From assembly GCA_019973155.2 (NCBI GenBank), contig BPQB01000107.1, positions 34,367 through 98,366 on the forward strand: a DNA stretch of 64,000 nucleotides, in the 5' to 3' direction. Shown piece by piece: positions 56,206 to 64,000 of the stretch. This stretch comes from Phanerochaete sordida. Lineage: Eukaryota; Basidiomycota; Agaricomycetes; Polyporales; Phanerochaetaceae. The notes under the pieces were generated by a model. The model was not told the origin of the DNA. It saw only the letters and a program-made list of their open reading frames with translations, and searched no databases. The position numbers were made by a program, and so were the translations under genes. Each line of letters begins with the position of its first letter. Positions within the stretch are counted from its first letter, which is position 1.

Positions 56206-56934
56206 ACGTGCAAGTACATGCAAGTCCATACAAGAGAGGGCTGACATCACCTTTCTACTCTAAACTCAAGAGCCCAAAAGCCCCAAAGCTCCAAAGCCCT
56301 ACAATCTTAATGTGAGCTGCACTTACACACAGATCTCTCACCATCAAAACCATCCTTTTGAAAGCCATTCCAAGTAGTGTAGCGATTAATAGTAAAGGTA
56401 TTTTTCAGAGGGCTGCAGGTCCAATCCTGCCCAGGTGTGCTTTATTGCTATTATCCACTCATTTACCCTGCATTATGGGGATGACTGCAAAGCAATGCAT
56501 AACAGCTTCGGGTCAAGCCCTAGAAGTGGTGCACGACTTCTACTGCTAAAGGTGAACCAGACAACTAAGCTATCAGCAGTAGGCAGCTCAAGCAGTGGTT
56601 CAATGTAACCTGAACACTGATAAGTGACAGACACTCATTTAGCGCGCCTGCCAGGTTTAGAGTAGACAGCAAATATAGCTGAACTATGTTTACAACCCAA
56701 CACCACTTATAGCACCTCTTCTTAGGCTAATAGATGGAGATCCATCTTAAGACATCTATTCTGGCTTACACTTGGTGACATACATGTTCTAAGCATTGTT
56801 CCTCATTTGTGCAGCTGCTGATAGCATCAGCTTTGTATCAAGACCACTTCTATACGACAATGAAAGGCATGGAGTATTTCTGGTATTTTATATGGACCTC
56901 TAGCAGCAGAAAAGCTCAATTTCAGGGGTAGCTT
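56206..56934. other. AT-rich spacer with a tRNA-like (SINE-like) stretch
   Basis: No coding signal. At 56380-56427 there is a box A-like TAGCGATTAATAG followed by a box B-like arm: GCAGG-TCCAAT-CCTGC, a T-arm with one loop base missing. The order and rough spacing recall a tRNA-derived SINE head. There is no foldable acceptor stem, so it is not a working tRNA gene. Confidence 0.3.
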
Positions 56935-57815
56935 CTCAATTAAAGTGTCATTAATGGCATCAGAACTGTACAACAAGTGATTTTGGATTATAATTACATT
57001 TGTCTGATATTTTTAGCATTTTATGCAAGCTTGCAGAAATACAAAAGCCCCAGTACTGGTGTGATTTCCAGATTGGAACACTGTTGATGGCATCAGAACC
57101 GTACAACCAGTACCGCTGGATTATAATCTCATTTGTTCGATATTTGTAGCATTTTGTGTAAGCCTGCAAACACGTAAAAGCGCTGGTGCTAGTATGCTTA
57201 CCTAATAGGACCGCTGCTGATGGCATCAAAACTATACAACAAGCCTTCCTGGAATATATTATCATTTTCCCGATATTTCTAGCATTTTATTTGAGCTCTC
57301 AGGTGCGGAAATGCAGTGGGGACCCCTGTTCTTGCTTACATCCAGCGATCACGTACGGCAACCGCAGAGCTTGACGAGCTCTGCGGTTTCTCTACGTGAT
57401 CGGAGCTGCATAAACAAAAATGAAGGCCTTCGGGGCTTTTCCGCCCTGCAGAGCTCAAATAAAATGCTAGAAATATCAGGAAAATTATATTATATTCCAG
57501 AGAGGCTTGTTGTATAGTTTTGATGCTATCAATGACATCCAGATTAAGTAATCGTACTAGTGTTGGCGCTTTTATGTGCCTGTAGGCCCAAACAAAATGC
57601 TACAAATGTCAGGAAAATGCCATTATAATCCAGAGATGCATGTTGTACAGTTTTGATGCTATAAACGGTGTATTCATTAGGTAAGCATATCAGCACCAGT
57701 GCTTTTAAGTAGTTGCAAGCCCATACAAAATGCTACAAATATCAGAAAAATCAGACTATAATCCAGAGGTGCATGTTGCATAGTTTTGATGTCATCAGTG
57801 GTGCTCCAATTAGGT
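56935..57815. repeat. Foldback palindrome of about 880 bp, three 133-bp tandem units per arm
   Basis: The left-arm units carry the anchor GGCATCA at 56956, 57089 and 57222; the right-arm units carry the inverted anchor TGATG[CT] at 57521, 57654 and 57787. Every step is exactly 133 bp, and all three left-right pairs share one dyad axis at about 57374. Units contain GGATTATAAT and GATATTT[GC]TAGCATTTT. The centre (57301-57458) is richer in GC and has its own hairpin: GATCACGTA and AACCGCAGAGCT pair with AGCTCTGCGGTT and TACGTGATC around a TGACG loop (57347-57401). No gene is inside. It resembles foldback-type transposons or a hairpin-RNA locus. Confidence 0.9.
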
Positions 57816-58389
57816 GGCCACCGCCAAAATAGAATTTTTCCTACACTGGAACTAAAAATTCCAAGAATAAAAGGGCTTGTGTAAAATGTTAGTCATAGCA
57901 GCTAAATATAAATATAATCTGAAGATCTGTGTGCATAGTAACGTGCTTTTATCTCTCTTGAAATAAAGACTTAAAGCCTAGGTATAGCGACTAGAGAGCT
58001 TAAATACAAACTCCTAGTTGAAAAGGGAAGGGAGGGCTTGTCCTTGACAAAAGAGAGAATACTGAGTTAGACGGACCAGACTTTAGGTCGGCTTCTGCCT
58101 CAGCTGTTTGTGGGGGATGCGGGGAATAGAGCTAGCAAAGTATACCACTTGAGAAGTAGTATAGAGGTCTATAGAGGGGATAGGATATCGCCTTATATAG
58201 AAGGAAAGGTCGAGCTCAAGCTAAATCTAGCAGCGAGACCTTAGAACGTATAACTGAGGGAAGAAAATAGCCCGAATGCTATTACGTTGCCTTAAAACGC
58301 AAATACTGAAGGATAACGGAAACCCAAGTGTTTCTCTATTAACCTAGCCAAAGTATTGCCTCTGAACTGAAGAGTACAGACCTACGTTC
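57816..58389. other. AT-rich, TAG-rich degenerate sequence
   Basis: No open frame. It is probably decayed internal sequence of the retroelement suggested by the LTR-like stretch at 58390-59196, read on the minus strand. It contains many TAG, CTAG and TATAG words. Confidence 0.3.
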
Positions 58390-59196
58390 TGTAACCTTTA
58401 CTGACGACTGAAACACGTGAAGCTAAACTTCTCTATAGGTGCCCAAATGCACTAGAGACCGAATAAACTTACAGCAACGAAATACAGAAGGCCGAGAACT
58501 GGACAGGGACTAAGCACACCAAGCTGAAGCTAGGGCTCAACAACTTAACACACAAACTGACCACAGGGAGGTGGTGCAGAAGAAAGGGGGAACGGGGGTG
58601 CTTACATTTAAGCTAGGAAAGTGAGGGCCTTTTATACCTTTCCGGTGACCCTCTACAGGAATATTCTATGAGATTCTGCAACGACTTTGCAGATGACTCA
58701 TGCTGACTAAAACTACTTCTGGGATGTTCTGTACTATTCTACACTAATTCTACAATATTTGTAAGCTGGCCCGAAGCGGCCTGGACCTTTTTTTCCTTCA
58801 ACTGAAACACATTCTTTGGCTTTCCAGCTCATTCTTCTAGGCCTGGCCACTACCTGAAACACCAAGATATGACTCACCATGACTCCCTTCCCCAAAGAGT
58901 CCATTCTGACTAATTTGTTGGGGAAGTCTGGCTGTATTTCCTACTGAGCGACTAAGCCAAGGTGGACGGTTAATCCGGAACGTTCTGTATCCTTCTGGGA
59001 AGCACTGACTCATTCAGTCTGGCCTTAGAATATTACAGGGAAGTTCAAGGGCTGTGTATTACCCTTCTGGGTAATTTCTGAGTGTGCTGACAGGCTGCTG
59101 GAATAGCTGCAAAGGTGCGTCATCGATAACTGCCTTGTTTTCCTTGCCTCAAATCATACTCTATTCATCCATATCTAGTGTCAAACATTGTTGACA
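58390..59196 (-). repeat. Possible solo or truncated LTR
   Basis: On the minus strand the stretch begins TGTCAACAATG and ends GGTTACA, the TG...CA form of LTRs. It has a TATA box in a good setting (GGTATAAAAGGCC, TATA at 58631-58636) about two thirds along. No target duplication or primer-binding site could be shown, and no second copy is in the window. Confidence 0.35.
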
Positions 59197-60744
59197 CATG
59201 ATAATAGTTTTGATAACATCAGCATTATTTCAAACTGGCAAAGTGCACTAGAAATAAGCACTTGGCTTCAACCACCTTGCATGTCTGTGGCTTTACACAA
59301 CTAGCCATTGGTCCACAGCATATGGCACCTAATAACTATGAGTGCATGCTGTATTATCAGACAATAATGACTAAGCATCTGAATGCAGAACTATAGTTGA
59401 CAAGCTGCTGCTCAGTGAGAAAGCTTTATGTGTGCCAGACCAACATAGTGTCATGGTCTGCAGATTGTTTCCGCATTTTTCTAGTATGCCAAGCGATGTT
59501 TCTTGTTGCCCTGCTAATGCCTATTCACTCTCGCACTAAGCCAGAATGCTGAATTACCCAGGCTAGTAAGCACTGTAGCAAAGAGTGCACATAACTCTGT
59601 TTATTCAAGAACAACAAGCAAGGTCAGAGGGCTGGAGCCCTTTTCAGCTTCTGAAAATGCAAGCAAAATCCTAGAGATGCTGAAACTATGCGGCTATGGT
59701 CAACAGGCACTGTTTGCATGTGCTTGGTGCTATTAATACCCTTTTAAACTCGGACATTGTACTAAAAATAAGCCTTTATCTCAAAGAGCGTATGCTTCTG
59801 CAAAACTCAGATATACCATGTGACTAGATCTCAGTAACATGTTTGCATACTGTATATAGTATTGCATAAGTAGTTGAGACCTTGCAGTATATAGAATTAT
59901 GCACTTAAGCTGATCATGTCAAGTTTAAGATCTTCCCAGCAAAATAGTACTGTAAGTCGTGCCTAAATCTCGGAATTTTACTACTTATAATTCTGAACAG
60001 TACACATATAATATTGTGTGCAATGTACTATTCTTGATAGCAATAACAAAGATACTGCTCTATACCTGGGGTTGTAGTACATTTATTTAGTCAGTTGATC
60101 AATTATTGCTGTATAGAAGGCTGCATACAGCTACTGAATCCATGGACTGATATGCAAGGCTATTTCTAGTTTGAATACATGTTAACCTCTGGCTGCAGCA
60201 GGTAAATGCTTGGTGGGCGCTTGTTAAGTGTTAGGCTTGTAAGCTATTTTCTGTTTTGCATCGCCAGGATGTTGGAATTATGCAACATATGTACATATTC
60301 TGAAAGCTACTGATGAGCACTATCTACTTGTAGTATACATACAATAATGTGGCCACCTTCGAGTGAGGCCTCTGTGCTGGCACGTGACACTTGACCTAAG
60401 CACTCAGAAAGGAAGGCACAATTACATGGGCTCATGGAGTAATCCAAGCAGCTAAGTGTTACCGGTGCATAGTTGAGGTCTATATCTATACCTGCATGCA
60501 GTATCAACTCGAAAGATCGAGCACACTAGGCTAAAAAAATCGGTCAAGTTCCAATACAAAGTTTGTAATGAATTCAAGCGAAGCTTAAACTTTGTGTATT
60601 GAAGTAACAAACAAGGCTCCCACGGTTAGGGCCAAGGTTCGTAACGGTGCTGAAAAGGTCCCAAAGCTGTCACCCGTAAAGATGATTCTTCATTTCATTC
60701 AAAAATCGTAATTACTGTTGTTTGGTTTGGTTTGCCTCTTGGAC
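59197..60744. other. Gene-free AT-rich DNA
   Basis: No coding signal. At 60552-60601 CAATACAAAGTTT and AAACTTTGTGTATTG form a stem with a two-base bulge around a 22-nt loop; this may be the end of a small inverted-repeat element. Otherwise nothing recognised. Confidence 0.45.
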
Positions 60745-61080
60745 CTCCTTGGTGGAACCCAGACTATGATCAGACTCCAGACAGTCATCCATGGGTGATT
60801 CATTGCTTTATCTCACTATGTCTTTTGTCTATCTTATCTGTGAATTACCTTTTATATTACTGTATGTGTCATCTTCCTTTCGTAAATTATGCCCCGCTCC
60901 TCAATGCCCATGGACAACTGGCAGAAAACATTTGGCGCCTACATCGGCAGTGTCGGCACGCTGCAAAAGAAAGGCATCTCATCGCGCGGATATTGAGAAA
61001 GGCATCTCCTTGCGCGGATATTGAGAAATCCATCGACAGCGCTCGTCCTTGTCTCAACCATATCATGGGGCTTTGACGAC
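60745..61080 (+). repeat. Dispersed repeat, copy 1 (retroelement leader-like)
   Basis: Aligns with the reverse strand of 62285-62615. Shared blocks include CTCCAGACAGTCATCCA, ATCTTATCTGTGAATTACC, TTACTGTATGTGTCATCT, ATTATGCCCCGCTCCTCA, TGGACAACTGGCAGAAAACA and GCGCGGATATTGAGAAATCC. Copy 1 has an extra 30-bp tandem duplication ending in GCGCGGATATTGAGAAA. The AAACATTTGG[CT]GCC word resembles the start of LTR-retrotransposon leaders. Confidence 0.6.
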
Positions 61081-62284
61081 CCCCTCATCCTCACCTCGTT
61101 AATCTTGAAGAATATGACCCTACCAGCTTATTGATGTAACCCTTGTTGTTTCGCCATCATTTTGCTGCCACGTCCTGCTCTGCGCAGCGTTCCTTAAAGC
61201 TATAGCACTGGTTGAAGTAGGACAGAGCCCGAGTGCCAGAGAGGCAAGGAGAAACGAGAGAACATCTGTACTGGTACGTTTGCCCTATCGCAAATGTCTC
61301 TCTGACATATAGACAGATATCAGAGGTAGTTGGTGGGCCACTGTGCAAAGCAACTACGTTAACCCTCTACGCGCATCCTTACTGCACATCGCAAGCTCAG
61401 GCTCGAGCACTTCCCATAAGTATTCCCTGGTCTTTCGCGCATTGTGACCAGGGCGAAGCGCTGCCTGAAGCACTGTCTCCCACGATCTTTGTGGCACAAG
61501 CTCAACGCCGATGTAATGCGGGTGCGACAGCCTCGCGTAACCCCATGTCTACCAGCAGAAATAGACTCCCCCTCCGCTTCAAAACTGCTCGACACTTGCG
61601 TTCACACCACGCTTGCACATGAGCAGCATCATAATCAACAATGGCGGCTTTGGCAACAGCCAGGACTGCCCTGTCACGCTGAGGCTCGCGTTCAAGGGAC
61701 ACACCACGGCCTTTGGAAGCAGGTAATCAAAATGCAATGCCGGCGGGCATCGGCATCCCACAAGGGTTGCGCCTCTTGCGCTAATTTTGAACCCCCAGCA
61801 AACTCATTGACGTGATTATCACGATGCGACTCCCACTGTGCCCTCCGGCAGTCTGCTAACTGACCAGCACAATGAAGACCGGCGGTGGAGTGACGGTATT
61901 CATCAAGCTCATGCCCGCGCACGTCACAAGCCAGCATTGACCATACGCCCTACTCGCCCCACTTCGCGCACGCAGACGATCCGTGTCAATTAGCTTGCCA
62001 TCTACATTGACCAGTCACGGCATCGAGCTTGGCATCAGCATGGCGTGCATCCGCAACAACCTCATGCAGCTCTTCTACGTCGACGGCCGTGCATGCTCCC
62101 GTGAGCTCGTTGGATCTATCAAGTCAAACACCTTCAACAATGTTTTAAGTAATGTTGCAATAAATATAATCATAGCCTTATGCTCATTCGTGACCACACC
62201 TCTATCCCACTAGTGCGATCATTTGCCCCCAATGTTTGTCTACTTACTGCAATATGTATATACAGTAGGCCAGTCCTCGTCAGC
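61081..62284. other. Spacer between inverted repeats, coding-like relics
   Basis: Higher GC than its surroundings. Forward fragments such as SSIIINNGGFGNSQDCPVTL (about 61627-61690) and STLTSHGIELGISMACIRNN (about 61995-62055) look translated but are short, frame-shifted and unassigned. Perhaps a captured or decayed gene. Confidence 0.3.
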
Positions 62285-62615
62285 TACAGAACCTGTGCAC
62301 TTACCGCCATTGAAGCCCCACGATAGGGTTGAGACGAGAACGAGCGCTGTCGATGGATTTCTCAATATATCCGCGCGACGAGACACCTTTCTTTTGCAGC
62401 GTGCCAACACTGCAAAAGTGGGCACCAAATGTTTTCTGCCAGTTGTCCATGGGCTTTGAGGAGCGGGGCATAATTTACAAAAGGGAGATGACACATACAG
62501 TAATATAAAAGGTAATTCACAGATAAGATGGACCAAAGACGTAGCGAGATAAAGCGACGAATTGCCCGTGGATGACTGTCTGGAGTCTGGACTATGATGG
62601 TCTTTACTGAACAAA
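62285..62615 (-). repeat. Dispersed repeat, copy 2 (inverted to copy 1)
   Basis: Reverse-strand counterpart of 60745-61080 without the 30-bp duplication. Together they bracket about 1.2 kb in inverted orientation. Differences are mostly transitions, which suggests age. Confidence 0.6.
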
Positions 62616-63199
62616 AATCATTTGAAAAAGGACATCTAAATTATAAGTACCGAGGCGGGTATGTAGGTGCTGTAGGCTACGGGGCAACTTGCTCAGAGTG
62701 GGCCGTAGCGCATAGCGCTCGGCGGGTACGATTTCTTCTCTTTCACCTACATTGCTCTTTACAATACATTAAATCTAACTCCTCACACACAATCAGGAAA
62801 ATAAAAGCAGGCTGTTTTCAAGGATTTGTTCGAAATCTATTGATGTCTTCTGGGGGCAGTTATTACAGAATGACAGAAGCAGCAGTGTCACAAGTCTAAA
62901 AGTCTCATAGATGCATGTGCAAAGAAGATCACTCAAGACATGCTCAAAGCTTGTAGAAGCATGTCAAGGTGCACTGTAACAGTAGCTAACTGCATGCTGG
63001 TGCAGCTGAGCATGCATATTGAGCCAGATTGTTCACTGAAGATCAGTCATCAAATTGCACTATTCAAATGCAGGGCAAGTAGATGCACCACAGGATTAGT
63101 GAAAATAGAACCTGTGAAGCTGGTCTGGCAGCTTATCCAAGTGTGGCTGGAATATATACAGAGGTTTAAGTTGCAGGCCCTTTCAGCTCAGTTATGGTG
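62616..63199. other. Gene-free spacer
   Basis: About 580 bp; several short direct words (GCATGT, AGCATG) but nothing I can name. Confidence 0.4.
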
Positions 63200-63905
63200 C
63201 GCCCGCTGTAAGCTGCCCTAAGGCGCAGCTCAGCGGTGCAGCCTCCAGAGCAGCAACTTGGCATACAGGCACCTGAGGTGTGGCACCTCGACACATACAC
63301 TCGATGCAGCAGTACAAGTTACAACTGCTCGGAAGTTGGGACACGGCTCCTCGACACGCACAATCACTTTGAGGTGCAGCTCTGAGGCGTACAGCAGAAG
63401 ACTTGAAGGGTTTTGAAACCTCGAGGTAGGCTAGGATTCCAAGGAGGGCTTGCACGAGGTGTGCGAGGCTCTGAGTGCGAGCACCTCGGGTGCTGCGCAG
63501 CTCCTCGGCAGTTTCCGAGTGGCTGTAGTACATAAATCACACCTCGACGCATTCAATAAACAGACTCTTTTACTGCAAAATACAGAGTTCTCCGAGTGCA
63601 AGCGAGCACTTCGTCGTTCCAGCCCAGTCCAGCCCAAGTCTAGTCCAGTTCAGCTCTAGTCTTGTCTTCGAGGGGCTTCATGTCACCCGAACAGCTTTTG
63701 TCACGCTCAAAGTTGTCGTCCCTCACATTCCAGTCTCAGTCTTGTCTCAGTCCTTGCTCACCAAGCCTCATACACATCTATCTCCTCGGCATACACCGCT
63801 CTACCTGACTCTCCCTTGCATAGAGGAACTTCCACCGTTTTTCGACGCTGTCTTGGAATTCCATTCCTTGACACGCAGCCTAACTCCGGCAGGAGTCACA
63901 CACCA
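63200..63905 (+). repeat. LTR-like repeat, copy B
   Basis: Same orientation as copy A (52079-52203 with 55673-56205) and uninterrupted. Keeps TGTAGTACATAAATC, CATTCAATAAACAGACTCTT, AGTGCAAGCGAGCACTTCGT and GCCTAACTCCGGCAGGAGTC. The copies may be the two LTRs of one old element whose 7-kb interior is now filled with other repeats, or two separate insertions. Confidence 0.6.
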
Positions 63906-64000
63906 TGTATATTCAACTGTGCCTTTATATCTGTCAGTGCAGTGGAAGCAGTGCTGTGTACTAGGCAGCAGTGTACTGCACGACAGGCAGTATACTTAAG

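Noticed and set aside
56956..57800. CRISPR-like array from the 133-bp repeats
   Set aside because: Eukaryotic genome, repeats too long, no constant repeat with unique spacers, and half of the units are inverted.

Overview
This window is fungal, almost certainly from an agaricomycete basidiomycete (polypore-like). The genes are split by many introns of about 48-60 bp with GT...AG ends and CTRAY-like branch sites. Exons are GC-rich, intergenic gaps are short, and the gene set is fungal: Yet/BAP31, Ubp6, a DHA2 transporter, an APC/C activator, GH3 and GH30 enzymes, a VHS-GAT protein, Laa1, a UBE2G-type E2, BiP with an HDEL tail, Naa30, Tsc2 and Yen1/GEN1. No function could be searched here; names rest on recognised motifs and domain order.

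Layout. 1-47.7 kb is a dense housekeeping region. BAP31-like (-) and UBP6 (+) diverge from a 308-bp gap. A DHA2 transporter at 6.05-9.48 kb is broken by a 1,636-bp inverted-repeat element. Then come a CDC20/Fizzy-family gene, a GH3 N-acetylglucosaminidase-like gene and a VHS-GAT gene that converges on a 6.9-kb LAA1/HEATR5 gene. A UBE2G-type E2 converges on BiP, whose upstream region carries an unfolded-protein-response-like site. NAA30 follows. Two paralogous genes of an unrecognised family (32.1 and 36.0 kb) flank a secreted GH30 enzyme, followed by a small multi-exon gene of unknown function, TSC2 and GEN1/YEN1.

47.7-64 kb is a transposon island with no intact host gene. It holds a pogo-type element (TA target duplication) whose transposase is split by a 962-bp Mutator-like (MULE) derivative with a 9-bp duplication. 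It also holds a 3,469-bp MULE with its own 9-bp duplication, inserted in an LTR-like repeat. A striking palindrome of about 880 bp is built from three 133-bp tandem units per arm, and several decayed LTR-like and inverted repeats follow. The transposase genes carry stops, frameshifts and a lost catalytic acid, so the island looks inactive.

Working together: several genes belong to protein quality control and ubiquitin biology (BAP31-like, UBP6, UBE2G-type E2, BiP) or to endosomal/Golgi traffic and TOR control (VHS-GAT, LAA1, TSC2). They are not a biosynthetic cluster; their closeness may be chance.
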